From Rhizobium sp. Q54 (GTDB lineage Bacteria > Pseudomonadota > Alphaproteobacteria > Reyranellales > Reyranellaceae): a DNA stretch of 64,000 nt. The translations under genes were made by a program, and so were the position numbers. Positions 45,454 to 54,174 of this stretch are shown one piece after another; the first letter of the stretch is position 1; each line of letters begins with the position of its first letter. Below the pieces are notes generated by a model. It saw only the letters and a program-made list of their open reading frames with translations. It did no database searches and had not been told where the DNA came from. The DNA is taken from NCBI GenBank assembly GCA_945903635.1, contig CAMDOT010000006.1, forward strand, positions 1 to 64,000, in the 5' to 3' direction.

Positions 45454-46568
45454 ACCCGCATCGGCATGAGCACGTAGAGCGCGCTCTCGTCGGCACCGTC
45501 GCGCACCAGGGTGGGCGAGCCGGCATCGGCCATCAGGAAGCGCGCCTCGGCGCCCACGATCTGCTCGGTGATGTCGAGCAGGTAACGCGAGTTGAAGCCG
45601 ATCTCGATGGCGGTGTCCTTGTAGTCGACCTCGATCTCCTCGGTGGCGCTGCCGGCGTCGGGGCTGGTGGCCGAGAGCGTGACCATGCCCTTGGCGACTG
45701 CGACCTTGATGGCGCGTGATTTCTCCGTGGAAATCGTCGAAACGCGGTCGACGGCGTGCGCAAATTCCTTGCACGGCACGTTCAGGATCTTGTCGTTGCC
45801 GGTCGGGATGACGCGCTCGTAGTCGGGGAAGGTGCCGTCGATCAGCTTGGACACCAAGGTGACGTTGCCGCTGGAAAAGCGGATGCGGGTGTCGGAGAGC
45901 TCGATATCGACCGAGCCGTCGCTTTCGTCGAGGAGCTTGCGGACCTCACCCACCGTCTTGCGCGGCACGATGACACCAGGGATCTCGCCGGCACCCTTGG
46001 GCAGCGGGACTTCGACACGGGCGAGGCGGTGGCCGTCGGTGGCCACGCCGCGCAACACCTGGGTGCCGCCCGATACAGCGGCATGGAAATAGATGCCGTT
46101 CAGATAGTAGCGGGTTTCCTCGTTGGAGATGGCGAACCGCGTGCGGTCGATGATGCCCTTGAGGTCGGTGGCGGGAAGTTGGAAGCGGTGCGGAAGGTCG
46201 CCCTCGCTCATGGTCGGAAAGTCAGCCGGCGGCAGGCATTGTAGGGTGAAGCGCGAACGGCCGGCGCGGATCACCAGGGTGCCGCCGTCGGACGCCGACT
46301 CCAGTTCGACCTGGGCGCCGTCCGGCAGCTTGCGGACGATCTCGTAGAGCGTGTGGGCGGGCGCGGTCGTCGAGCCGTTCTTGGAGGCGTTGGCGTCCAC
46401 CGAGTCGGTGATGGCGAGGTCCATGTCGGTCGCGGCGAGGCTGAGGCGGCCCTTTTGGGCCGTGATCAGGACGTTGGACAGGATCGGGATCGTGTTCCGC
46501 CGCTCGACCACACTCTGGACATGGGCCAGCGCCTTCAAGAGGGCTGCCCGTTCGATCGTCAGTTTCAT
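45450..46568 (-). CDS. dnaN: DNA polymerase III beta sliding clamp
   Basis: 372 residues beginning MKLTIERAALLKALAHVQSVVERRNTIPILSNVLI, the typical clamp N-terminus, and ending ESALYVLMPMRV. The three repeated clamp folds fit the length. An in-frame extension to 46727 is rejected because it has clamp-unlike sequence and crosses a probable promoter gap. Downstream of dnaA by 209 bases, with the dnaA terminator between, so it has its own promoter; coupled to recF by overlap. Confidence 0.97.
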   Translation of the reverse strand: MKLTIERAALLKALAHVQSVVERRNTIPILSNVLITAQKGRLSLAATDMDLAITDSVDANASKNGSTTAPAHTLYEIVRKLPDGAQVELESASDGGTLVIRAGRSRFTLQCLPPADFPTMSEGDLPHRFQLPATDLKGIIDRTRFAISNEETRYYLNGIYFHAAVSGGTQVLRGVATDGHRLARVEVPLPKGAGEIPGVIVPRKTVGEVRKLLDESDGSVDIELSDTRIRFSSGNVTLVSKLIDGTFPDYERVIPTGNDKILNVPCKEFAHAVDRVSTISTEKSRAIKVAVAKGMVTLSATSPDAGSATEEIEVDYKDTAIEIGFNSRYLLDITEQIVGAEARFLMADAGSPTLVRDGADESALYVLMPMRV

Positions 46569-46729
46569 GATTGGGTCGCTGTAACGAGGGGCCAAATGCG
46601 GTTTAGACACCCCGTTTCCCAGGCTGCGGAACACCCTGGTGGAACGGTCGCAGACTATAGCACGCACGCGGCCGGCGGAAAGCGATTTCGCCCGTAATTT
46701 GAGGCCCTTAGGCCCTGCTCGTTCCATGA

Positions 46730-46755
46730 AAATGGGGCCCCGCAGGGCCCCATTT
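46730..46755 (-). terminator. Terminator after dnaA (symmetrical hairpin)
   Basis: AAATGGGGCCC and GGGCCCCATTT form an 11-bp perfect hairpin with a 4-base loop, flanked by A and T on both sides, 22 bases after the dnaA stop. Confidence 0.75.
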
Positions 46756-46777
46756 CACAATTCCAGCAGGGAATTTG

Positions 46778-48187
46778 CTAACCCTGCAACTGCCGCTTGA
46801 GCAACTCTACGTCTTCCGCAATCGAGAGGTCCGAAATCTTGAGCTCCTCGATCTTGCGCACGGCGTGCATGACCGTGGTGTGGTCGCGGTTGCCGAAGCG
46901 CTTGCCGATCTGCGGCAGGCTGAGGGTAGTGAGCTGCTTGGCAAGATACATTGCCACCTGGCGTGGCCGGGCGACCGAGCGGGCACGACGCGGCGAACTC
47001 ATCTCGGCGAGCTTGATGTTGTAGTGAGCGGCCACCCGCTGCTGGATCTCGTCGACGGTGACCTTGCGGTCGGCCTGGCGCAGCAGGTCGTGGAGCACGT
47101 CCTGCGCCATTTCGACGGTGATCTCGCGGCCGATCAGCTGGCCGTGGGCGACGACGCGGTTGAGCGCACCCTCGAGCTCGCGGATGTTGGTGCTGATCTT
47201 GTGTGCCAGGAACTCCAGCACGGCGGTCGGCACCGGCACGCGGGCGTTCTCGGCTTTGGCCTGCAGGATGCTGAGGCGGAGCTCATAGGTCGACGAATGG
47301 ATGTCGGCCACCAGTCCGCTGCCCAGGCGGGAGCGCATGCGCTCCTCGATGTCCTGCAGCTCGCTCGGCGGCTTCTCCGAGGACAGGATGATCTGCTTGT
47401 TCTGCTCGACCAGCGAATTGAACGTGAAGAAGAATTCGTCCTGGCTGGCTTCTTTTCCGCAGATGAACTGCACATCGTCGACCATGAGGACGTCGACGTT
47501 GCGGAACAGCTCCTTGAACTGGCCGGTGTTCTTGGTGCGCAGCGCCTGGATGAAGCGGTTCACGAAGCTCTCGGCCGTCAGGTAGAGCACGCGGGTCTTG
47601 GGGTCGCGCTCGCGGATGGCGTGCCAGACGGCATGCATCAGATGGGTCTTGCCGAGCCCGACGCCGCCGAAAATGTAGAGCGGATTGCGTTCCGGCAGCG
47701 GCTGGTCCTGCTCGGCGATGTTGCGGGCGGCCGCGTAGGCGAACTCGTTGGGCTTGCCGACCACGAAATTGGCGAAGGTGTAGCGCGCTTCCGGGCCGGA
47801 GAAGGCATCATCGGTGCCACGGCCGATCGACGGTCCGAGGCGCGGCATCGGCGGCTGGTAGTTCTGCGACGAGGGCAGGGGCGGCATGGCGATGATCTCG
47901 TTGGGCCGGCGCGGCGCCGGCGGCGGCACGAGGTTCACCTCGACGTTCTTCACGTCGGGCGCCACAGCCTGCCAATAGGCCAGCACCCGGTCGCCATAGT
48001 GGCGGCCGACCCAGTCGCGGACGAAGCGCGTCGGCGCATAAAGACGAAGCTTGCCGGCCTTCAGCTCGCCCAGCTCGACTTCGCCGAACCACGTCTTGAA
48101 AGCCTTGTCGCCGATTTCCTTGCGCAGCCGATCGCAGACGCGCACCCAATGCGCCTCCAACTCCTTACGGCCCGCAATTTCATCCAT
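46778..48187 (-). CDS. dnaA: Chromosomal replication initiator DnaA
   Basis: 469 residues. N-terminal domain I (HWVRVCDRLRKEIGDKAFKTWFGEVEL), variable linker, AAA+ domain with Walker A GGVGLGKTHLMHAV and Walker B VDVLMVDDVQFICGKEASQDEFF, and the DNA-binding C-terminus with the DnaA signature PRQVAMYLAKQLTTLSLPQIGKRFGNRDHTTVMHAVRKIEEL. The ATG at 48187 (MDEIAG) is chosen because domain I begins ~15 residues later and a G-rich site precedes it. Longer in-frame forms would run into the rhodanese gene. The gene is 71 bases downstream of the rhodanese gene, unusually close. Confidence 0.97.
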   Translation of the reverse strand: MDEIAGRKELEAHWVRVCDRLRKEIGDKAFKTWFGEVELGELKAGKLRLYAPTRFVRDWVGRHYGDRVLAYWQAVAPDVKNVEVNLVPPPAPRRPNEIIAMPPLPSSQNYQPPMPRLGPSIGRGTDDAFSGPEARYTFANFVVGKPNEFAYAAARNIAEQDQPLPERNPLYIFGGVGLGKTHLMHAVWHAIRERDPKTRVLYLTAESFVNRFIQALRTKNTGQFKELFRNVDVLMVDDVQFICGKEASQDEFFFTFNSLVEQNKQIILSSEKPPSELQDIEERMRSRLGSGLVADIHSSTYELRLSILQAKAENARVPVPTAVLEFLAHKISTNIRELEGALNRVVAHGQLIGREITVEMAQDVLHDLLRQADRKVTVDEIQQRVAAHYNIKLAEMSSPRRARSVARPRQVAMYLAKQLTTLSLPQIGKRFGNRDHTTVMHAVRKIEELKISDLSIAEDVELLKRQLQG

Positions 48188-48258
48188 CTCGACCCCCGCC
48201 ACGTTCTTCTTATCGTAAGCTGCTTCGTTATTGCCAGAAATCGGTGATTGAATTCGGT

Positions 48259-48723
48259 TCACGTTTGTCTCCACGGAAGCCCTGCCGCCTTCCATCCCCC
48301 TGCCGCGCCGCGCTTGGCCTCGGCATTCAGGGGCCCTTCGAAGCCGTCCGTCACGTTGAGACATCTACTATAGCCGGCCGCGGTCATGGCTTTCGCCGCC
48401 GCGGCCGATCGGACCCCACTTCTGCAGAGGAACAGCAACGGCGCCTCCTTGTCCGTAAGCGCACCCGAAAGGGTGGTCACGAAATCCGGGTTAATCTGCA
48501 TGCTCGGGAAGACCTGCCACTCGACCAGCGCTGGTTTCTTGGCCAGCGTTTCGAGATCAGGCAAGCCGACGTAGTTCCATTCGGGTCGCGTGCGGACGTC
48601 GATGAGAACCGCGTCCTTGCGCTCGCCGAGAATTTTCCAGGCCGTCGCCGGTGCCACGTCGCCGGCATAGCCGGCAGCGGGAGACACTTGATGTGTGTCG
48701 GCTGTCTCGTTGTCTGTCGACAT
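48259..48723 (-). CDS. Rhodanese-like sulfurtransferase
   Basis: 154 residues, single rhodanese domain. VAPATAWKILGERKDAVLIDVRTRPEWNYVGLPDL is the CH2A-like part; the active-site loop is LCRSGVRSAAAAKAM with the persulfide-forming Cys, followed by GFEGPLNAEAKRGAAGGWKAAGLPW. Cytoplasmic. It sits directly upstream of dnaA on the same strand, so dnaA may be transcribed from a promoter before this gene. Confidence 0.9.
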   Translation of the reverse strand: MSTDNETADTHQVSPAAGYAGDVAPATAWKILGERKDAVLIDVRTRPEWNYVGLPDLETLAKKPALVEWQVFPSMQINPDFVTTLSGALTDKEAPLLFLCRSGVRSAAAAKAMTAAGYSRCLNVTDGFEGPLNAEAKRGAAGGWKAAGLPWRQT

Positions 48724-49240
48724 GGCCCCCGCTTTTCATTTGTCGAGCAGGGCGTCGAACCTCGAGCCGGCAAACGGCGGAAGAATAATGCAACGCGGCA
48801 AGAGCGAAAAAATTCGAGTTGAGCGTCGTTGTCGGGACGCTTTATTGTTCGAACGTCGCTGATGCAGAAGCGCTGCCGCTCTCTCCCTCGTTCGTCTTGT
48901 CAGCGAAGAGGAAGCCCCCCGTCTCCGCCTTGGCTCGCGTTCCAGCGCCCCACGCCCCGTCGCGATGAACGGACTCTTAGCAGACCCGATGACGAGCGCA
49001 AACGATTCAGCGGAGAACGTCACACGTGATTCAGATTGTTCTTCGCGCGACTCGATTGACAACTCTGTTCATTCGATTTTCTGTCGTGCGATGCGCGAGA
49101 CGTCGCTCAATATCTAGCGCTCATTCGTCCGTGCGAGACGATAAAAGCGAATCGTATGTTGTTCGACCAATTGGCGACCAAATACTCTTCGCTGAAAGTG
49201 GTGGAAATTATTTTGATGCCCTCTTGCCGAGAGCAGCGCT
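48724..49240. other. Intergenic region upstream of the rhodanese-dnaA pair; no gene seen
   Basis: About 520 bases between rpsT and the rhodanese gene. The part ~48,980-49,240 is A+T-richer than its surroundings and repeats short GATTC/CGATT words. A TTGACA occurs near 49059 without a good -10 partner. I found no run of TTATCCACA-type DnaA boxes and no convincing reading frame. Probably it carries the promoter(s) for the rhodanese/dnaA genes. Confidence 0.5.
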
Positions 49241-49272
49241 GAAAAAGAAAACGCCGCTCGAATGAGCGGCGT
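49241..49272 (-). terminator. Rho-independent terminator of rpsT
   Basis: ACGCCGCTC (49251-49259) pairs perfectly with GAGCGGCGT (49264-49272) around GAAT; on the minus strand the hairpin is followed by TTTCTTTTTC. Lies ~30 bases after the rpsT stop. Confidence 0.88.
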
Positions 49273-49301
49273 GTTCACTTCCACTGAAGAAATGCCGTGG
49301 A

Positions 49302-49565
49302 TCAGGCCATCGCCTTGATGCGAGCGGCAAGACGCGACACGCGACGCGCTGCAGCATTCTTGGTCACGATGCGCTTGATCGCGGCGCGCTGGATCTCCGG
49401 CTGCGCCGCACGCAGTGCCGCCTGGGCGGCGTTCTTGTCGCCGCCGGCGATCGCTTCCTCGACCTTCTTGACCGAGCCGCGCACGCGGCTGCGGCGCGCC
49501 GTATTCACGACGGTGCGGGTCTCGGTCTGGCGGGCGCGCTTCTGGGCCGACTTGTGATTAGCCAT
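49302..49565 (-). CDS. rpsT: 30S ribosomal protein S20
   Basis: 87 residues, strongly basic and helical: [39 protein letters not shown], typical S20. It binds 16S rRNA during 30S assembly. It ends in a strong terminator. Located near dnaA, as in many alphaproteobacteria. Confidence 0.96.
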   Translation of the reverse strand: MANHKSAQKRARQTETRTVVNTARRSRVRGSVKKVEEAIAGGDKNAAQAALRAAQPEIQRAAIKRIVTKNAAARRVSRLAARIKAMA

Positions 49566-49639
49566 TTCGTCCTCATTGCTCGAAGGGCGCGCTTATACGG
49601 GCCGCATGGGGACCGGTCAAGCGCGCCAAAACCACCCAA

Positions 49640-50422
49640 TCAGCGGTGTTTCCAGCCTGCTTTGCGCTTCTCGGCGAAAGCCGCCATTCCCTCCGCCCGA
49701 TCGTCGAAGGCGAAGGTTGCATGGAAGGTGCGGCGTTCGAAGCGAATACCCTCGGCCAAAGTCGTCTCGAAGGCACGGTTGACCGCTTCCTTGGCGACCA
49801 TCGTGGCCGGCAGCGAGAGGCCCGCGATCTTTTCGGCCGTGGCGAGCGCATCGCCCATGAGCTCGGCAAGTGGCACGACGCGACTGACCAGGCCGCAGCG
49901 TTCGGCTTCCGCCGCATCCATCATGCGACCGGTGAGCACGAGGTCCATGGCCTTCGACTTGCCGACGAAACGCGGCAAGCGCTGGGTGCCGCCGGCACCG
50001 GGAATGGTCCCGAGCGTGATCTCGGGCTGGCCGAACTTCGCGTTATCCGCAGCGATGATGAAGTCGCACATCATGGCCATCTCGCAGCCACCGCCCAGCG
50101 CATAGCCCGCCACGGCGGCCACGATCGGCTTGCGCACCTGGCTCACCTTCTCCCAGCCGACCGTGATGAAGTCCTGCAGGAAGACGTCCTGGTAGGACTT
50201 GTCCTTCATCTCCTTAATGTCGGCGCCGGCGGCGAAGGCCTTGTCGCTGCCAGTGAGGATCATGCAACCGATGGTGGGGTCGGCCTCGAATGCGTCGAGC
50301 GCCAGGCCGAGCTCACGCACCAGATCGGCGCACAGCGCGTTCAACGCCTTGGGCCGGTTGAGCCGGATGATGCCCACGCGGCCCTTGGTTTCGGTCAGGA
50401 TGTTTTCGTATGCGACAGCCAC
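49640..50422 (-). CDS. Enoyl-CoA hydratase
   Basis: 260 residues, crotonase family. [15 protein letters not shown] and [52 protein letters not shown] give the CoA oxyanion hole and the two catalytic Glu residues (in GGCEMAMM and PEITLG regions), as in short-chain enoyl-CoA hydratase. It hydrates 2-enoyl-CoA in fatty-acid oxidation. GTG start at 50422 behind GGGGAGGACG. A 15-base tandem duplication lies just upstream of the site. Confidence 0.93.
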   Translation of the reverse strand: MAVAYENILTETKGRVGIIRLNRPKALNALCADLVRELGLALDAFEADPTIGCMILTGSDKAFAAGADIKEMKDKSYQDVFLQDFITVGWEKVSQVRKPIVAAVAGYALGGGCEMAMMCDFIIAADNAKFGQPEITLGTIPGAGGTQRLPRFVGKSKAMDLVLTGRMMDAAEAERCGLVSRVVPLAELMGDALATAEKIAGLSLPATMVAKEAVNRAFETTLAEGIRFERRTFHATFAFDDRAEGMAAFAEKRKAGWKHR

Positions 50423-50434
50423 GGGCGTCCTCCC

Positions 50435-50464
50435 CACAAGCGTACTTCCCACAAGCGTACTTCC
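50435..50464. repeat. 15-bp perfect tandem duplication
   Basis: CACAAGCGTACTTCC occurs twice without a gap, in the 62-base gap between mutM and the hydratase gene, just upstream of the hydratase ribosome binding site. Confidence 0.9.
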
Positions 50465-50484
50465 AAGTATCGGGCCGCTCTTAG

Positions 50485-51324
50485 CTAGCGCTGGCAGTGC
50501 GCGCAATAGAAGGTCGAACGCCCGGCCTGCACGAGCCGACGCACCGTGCGGCTGCAGCCCCGCGTCGGGCAGGCGATGCCGGCGCGATCGTATACGTTGA
50601 AGCGGGTCTGAAAATATCCGAGCTCGCCGCCGGGCTGGACGTGGTCGCGCAACGTCGAGCCGCCGTCCTCGATCGAGCGGTGCAGCACCTTCTTGATGGC
50701 AGCCACCAGGCGCTCGGCGCGCTCGCCCTGCACCGTATGGGCGCCGCGCCTGGGCGAGATGCCGGCCAGGAACAGCGCCTCGCAGGCATATATGTTGCCG
50801 ACGCCGACCAGCGTCTTCTGGTCGAGCAGGGCGGCTTTTATGGGCGTGCGCCGGCCTTTCAGGCGGGCGGCCAGTGCCGCGCCATCGAACGCCTCGTCGA
50901 GCGGCTCGGGTCCCAGCCCCTTGAAAAGCTTGTGCTTGGGAATCGCCTCGTCGGCGGCCAGCAGCATCAGTCCGAAGCGGCGGGCGTCGTTGAAGCGGAC
51001 CTGCCAACCCTCGTCGGTCTCGAAGACGACGTGGTCGTGGCGGTCGAACGGATGCTCGGCGGCACTCGCGGCATCGTGCAGCGTCATGCGGCCCGACATG
51101 CCGAGATGGGCGATCAGGGTTTGGCCGTCATCCAGCCGGAACAGCAGATACTTGGCGCGTCGGTCGATGGCGCGGACCTTGCGGCCCTCGACCTTCTTGG
51201 CGAATTGTGTGGGCAGCGGGACGCGCAGGTCGCGGCGGTGCTGCAGCAGACGGACGATGCGCCGGCCCACCAGCCGGGGGACGAGGCCGCGGCGGACGGT
51301 CTCGACCTCGGGCAGTTCAGGCAT
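50485..51324 (-). CDS. mutM: Formamidopyrimidine-DNA glycosylase
   Basis: 279 residues. [14 protein letters not shown] contains the catalytic Pro2 and Glu3; a helix-two-turn-helix follows ([26 protein letters not shown]), and the C-terminal zinc finger is CPTRGC...YCAHCQR. It removes 8-oxoguanine from DNA. The start overlaps the end of the upstream YggS-type gene by 8 bases. Confidence 0.96.
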   Translation of the reverse strand: MPELPEVETVRRGLVPRLVGRRIVRLLQHRRDLRVPLPTQFAKKVEGRKVRAIDRRAKYLLFRLDDGQTLIAHLGMSGRMTLHDAASAAEHPFDRHDHVVFETDEGWQVRFNDARRFGLMLLAADEAIPKHKLFKGLGPEPLDEAFDGAALAARLKGRRTPIKAALLDQKTLVGVGNIYACEALFLAGISPRRGAHTVQGERAERLVAAIKKVLHRSIEDGGSTLRDHVQPGGELGYFQTRFNVYDRAGIACPTRGCSRTVRRLVQAGRSTFYCAHCQR

Positions 51325-52042
51325 TGGTTCCCGGCGATGGGCTCTCTGATGGTGGGGTCTCCGGCGATGAGGTCGCGAGCGGCGGGCGCGCGCCGAACAA
51401 GGCGCTGCCGACCCGGACATGGGTGGCGCCCAATCGCACGGCCGTCTCGTAGTCGGCGCTCATGCCCATGCTGATCCTGGCCAGGCCGTTGCGCGCGGCG
51501 ATCTTGGTCAGCAGGGCAAAATGCAGCGCCGGTTCCTCGTCGACCGGCGGGATGCACATCAGCCCGACGATCGGCAGTTTGTGGGTGTCGCGGCAGGCGG
51601 CGACGAAGGCATCGACATCGGCCGGGGCAATGCCCGCCTTCTGCGCCTCCTCGCCGGTATTGACCTGGATGTAGCAGGACGGCCGGCGACCGAGATGCGC
51701 CATTTCCTTGGCGAGCGCTGCCGCAAGCCGTTCGCGGTCGACCGACTGGATGACGTCGAACAGCTTGACCGCATCGCGTGCCTTGTTGGTCTGCAGCGGA
51801 CCGATCAGGTGCAATTCGAGGTCGGGATAGGCGGATTTGAGGTCGGGAAACTTCTCCTGTGCCTCCTGGACGCGGTTTTCGCCGAACACGCGCTGGCCTG
51901 CGTCCAGCATCTCGCGGACGCGGTCGGCGCCATGGGTCTTGGAGACGGCGACCAGGGTAACGTCGGCCGGATCGCGGCCGGCGCTGCGCGCGGCGGCGTC
52001 GATCCGTTGCCGGACCTCAGCCAGTCTTTCTGCGGCACTCAT
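51317..52042 (-). CDS. YggS family pyridoxal-phosphate homeostasis protein
   Basis: 241 residues. LVAVSKTHGADRVREMLDAGQRVFGENRVQEAQEKFPDL carries the PLP-binding Lys35; HLIGPLQTNKARDAVKLFDVIQSVDRERLA and ISMGMSADYETAVRLGATHVRVGSALFGAR are family signatures. It binds PLP in a one-domain TIM barrel and buffers vitamin B6 and amino-acid pools. A Pro/Ser-rich C-terminal tail is unusual. The ATG overlaps the TPR gene stop. Confidence 0.94.
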   Translation of the reverse strand: MSAAERLAEVRQRIDAAARSAGRDPADVTLVAVSKTHGADRVREMLDAGQRVFGENRVQEAQEKFPDLKSAYPDLELHLIGPLQTNKARDAVKLFDVIQSVDRERLAAALAKEMAHLGRRPSCYIQVNTGEEAQKAGIAPADVDAFVAACRDTHKLPIVGLMCIPPVDEEPALHFALLTKIAARNGLARISMGMSADYETAVRLGATHVRVGSALFGARPPLATSSPETPPSESPSPGTNA

Positions 52043-53400
52043 GCGTCGAGGCTCGTCCGCGCCGCCAGGGCCTCGGCGCTGTGGGGATTGGCCGCCAGCG
52101 CCTCATCGAGGATTTCGCGCGCCTTGTCGCGGTCGCCCAGGGCTGCAAGGCAGGCACCGTAGTGGGCCAGCAACCGCGCGTCGCCCGGCAGTCCGCGCAG
52201 CGCGTGTTCGTGCAACGTCCGCGCTTCGGCCGCCCGTCCGAGGTCGACCAGCACGCGGCCGAGGTTGGTCAGCACGAACGGATCGTCGCTCGCCAGTCGC
52301 GATGCACGCTTCAGCGCGCGGCGCGCCTCTTCGAAGCGCTTCAGTCCGCGCAACGCCAGCCCCTGGTTGTTGAGCGCCCGGACATCGTCGGGCACTGCTT
52401 TCAAGTGGGCTTCCAGGGCTTCCAGGGCCTCCGCGAACCGCTCGTGCTCGATGTGCAGGTTCGAAAGCTGCAGGACGGCTTCCCTGTCGTGAGCGTTGGC
52501 CCGAAGGGCGCGGTGCAGCAGATCGACGGCCGCGTCGCCCTTGCCGGCGGCGGCCAGGGCCAGGGCCAGCGTCTTGAACGCCGCGGCGAAGGCTGGATCG
52601 AGCTCGAGCGCCCGCTCGATCGGCGCGATCGCGTCCGTCGGCCGACCCGAATGGTAAAGGACGAAGCCCAGCACATGATTGAGGCCGGCGCTGTCGGGGG
52701 CGAACTCGAGGGCACGGCCGGCTTCGGCGGCGGCCTCCTCGTGATGGCCTAGGCCGCTCAGCGCGAGCGCCCGGTCACCCAGGATCTGGCCCCGGCGTGC
52801 CGGGTCCTCGCCGGCGTCGACCATGGCCATGTCGAGGACCGCGATCGCCGACGAATGATGCCCCATGCGATAGAGGACGTAGCCCAGCATGTTGCGGGCC
52901 CGGGCCTGCAGCGGCTTCAGCGTATCGCCGCCCTGCTCCTGGCCGCTCTGCTCCTGAATGGCCTTGTCGAGATTGCCGACGAATTCGGTCAGCTCGCGTT
53001 CCGCGGCGGCGAAGCGGTTGAGGTCGATATAGACCGAGGTGAGCGCCAGCCGGGCCTCGACATGGGCCGGCGTGCGGCGGATCGTGTCGCGAAAGCGCCG
53101 CGCCGCCTCGTCGAGGCGGCCCTGCCGCCGCGCCACCAGGCCGAGATTGTAGGACAGCATCGGCTCGTTGGGATCCTTGGCCAGCGCCTTGCGCCACAAC
53201 GCCTCGGCGTCGGCCAGCGCGCCGCGCTGCGACAGGCAGACCGCGAGGTAGTGCAGGATGTCGGGCCGCTCGCCATAGCGGCCGAGGGCGGCGCGGAACA
53301 GCGGCTCAGCACGGTCGAACCAGCCGGCGCGCAGATATTGCAGGCCGGACTTGAGGTCGGGGTCGGGCTGAGGCGCTGGAGTCGGGGAAGGCAGGGCCAT
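52039..53400 (-). CDS. Tetratricopeptide repeat protein
   Basis: 453 residues, built almost entirely of ~12 TPR units (for example YGERPDILHYLAVCLSQRGALADAEALWRKALAKDPNEPM). No signal peptide or catalytic domain, so it is probably a cytoplasmic scaffold. It ends in ATGA overlap with the YggS gene, so the order TPR-yggS-mutM forms an operon. Binding partner unknown. Confidence 0.85.
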   Translation of the reverse strand: MALPSPTPAPQPDPDLKSGLQYLRAGWFDRAEPLFRAALGRYGERPDILHYLAVCLSQRGALADAEALWRKALAKDPNEPMLSYNLGLVARRQGRLDEAARRFRDTIRRTPAHVEARLALTSVYIDLNRFAAAERELTEFVGNLDKAIQEQSGQEQGGDTLKPLQARARNMLGYVLYRMGHHSSAIAVLDMAMVDAGEDPARRGQILGDRALALSGLGHHEEAAAEAGRALEFAPDSAGLNHVLGFVLYHSGRPTDAIAPIERALELDPAFAAAFKTLALALAAAGKGDAAVDLLHRALRANAHDREAVLQLSNLHIEHERFAEALEALEAHLKAVPDDVRALNNQGLALRGLKRFEEARRALKRASRLASDDPFVLTNLGRVLVDLGRAAEARTLHEHALRGLPGDARLLAHYGACLAALGDRDKAREILDEALAANPHSAEALAARTSLDA

Positions 53401-53447
53401 GGCGCGCTGTGTAGACCCGCCCCACGGCCAAGGCTACACGAAATGCC

Positions 53448-53996
53448 ATGGTCAAGGACGCGGCTTTGTTCTCGAAAGCGATGGCCGACGTGAAGCCACT
53501 CGACGGCAAACGCCGGCAGGCGCCGGAGCATGTCGAACCGGCCAAGGCCAGGGAAGGCAAGGCCGCTCCGCCCAAGATCGGGTCGCCGCCGGTCAAGGTC
53601 GTGCGGGCTCCGGCGGTCGAGCCGGATCTCGGTGTCGACGACCGCAGTTTCGACCGTGACGTCGCGCGCGCCCTGTCGCGCGGCAAGCTCGCGCCCGAGG
53701 CGACGCTCGATCTCCATGGCATGACCCTGGCGGCAGCCGAGCGCGCCGTCGGCCAGTTTCTCGAACGGGTGGCCGATCGCGATTTGCGCATCGTCCTCAT
53801 CGTCACGGGCAAGGGTCTGCGCGAGGAAGGCGGGCGCCTGATGGGCGGCCGCATCCGCTCGGAGTTCGTCGGTTGGCTCAATCGTGCGGATAATCGTGCC
53901 CGGGTGCGCAGCGTTCGTCCCGCGCACCCGCACCACGGCGGCGGTGGCGCCTTCTACGTGCTGCTGCGCCGGCGCAAGCGCGCTTCGCTGCGCTAA
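53448..53996 (+). CDS. Smr/MutS2-type domain protein
   Basis: 182 residues. A disordered Lys/Pro-rich N-terminus (~1-70) is followed by an Smr domain: ATLDLHGMTLAAAERAVGQFLERV (~84-107), IVLIVTGKGLREEGGRLMGGRIRSEFVGWL, and HPHHGGGGAFYVLLRRRK. The LDLHG and TGKG motifs are those of Smr nucleases that cleave or bind nucleic acids, some acting on stalled ribosomes. Divergent from the TPR gene. Confidence 0.87.
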   Translation: MVKDAALFSKAMADVKPLDGKRRQAPEHVEPAKAREGKAAPPKIGSPPVKVVRAPAVEPDLGVDDRSFDRDVARALSRGKLAPEATLDLHGMTLAAAERAVGQFLERVADRDLRIVLIVTGKGLREEGGRLMGGRIRSEFVGWLNRADNRARVRSVRPAHPHHGGGGAFYVLLRRRKRASLR

Positions 53997-54023
53997 TTCT
54001 CTCCCTCACTCACTCTTCAAGCT

Positions 54024-54112
54024 CCTCTCCCCCGCTAGGGGGAGAGGTTGGGTGAGGGGGCGGCGCACCCTCTCTCCCCCTCACCTAGCCTCTCCCCCTA
54101 TCGGGGGAGAGG
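54024..54112. repeat. Double hairpin REP-like element
   Basis: CCTCTCCCCC...GGGGGAGAGG occurs at 54024-54047 and again at 54089-54112, and the stretch between (GGTTGGGTGAGGGGG and CCCCCTCACCTAGCC) pairs with itself, so the whole forms a nested inverted repeat. It lies between the convergent Smr and ada genes. Confidence 0.8.
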
Positions 54113-54174
54113 AATATGAGGTGATGAGGAGATACTGATGTGCTGAGGCGAAAGCTGCGAGAAAGACGCCGCCG

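Noticed and set aside
46775-48247. 490-residue open frame on the plus strand
   Set aside because: Antisense to dnaA.
48724-49301. Chromosomal origin (oriC) next to dnaA
   Set aside because: No cluster of DnaA boxes and no typical A+T-rich unwinding repeat; only mild A+T enrichment.
53997-54174. CRISPR-like repeats in the CT-rich stretch
   Set aside because: Only two palindromic units without regular spacers; better explained as a REP-type hairpin pair.
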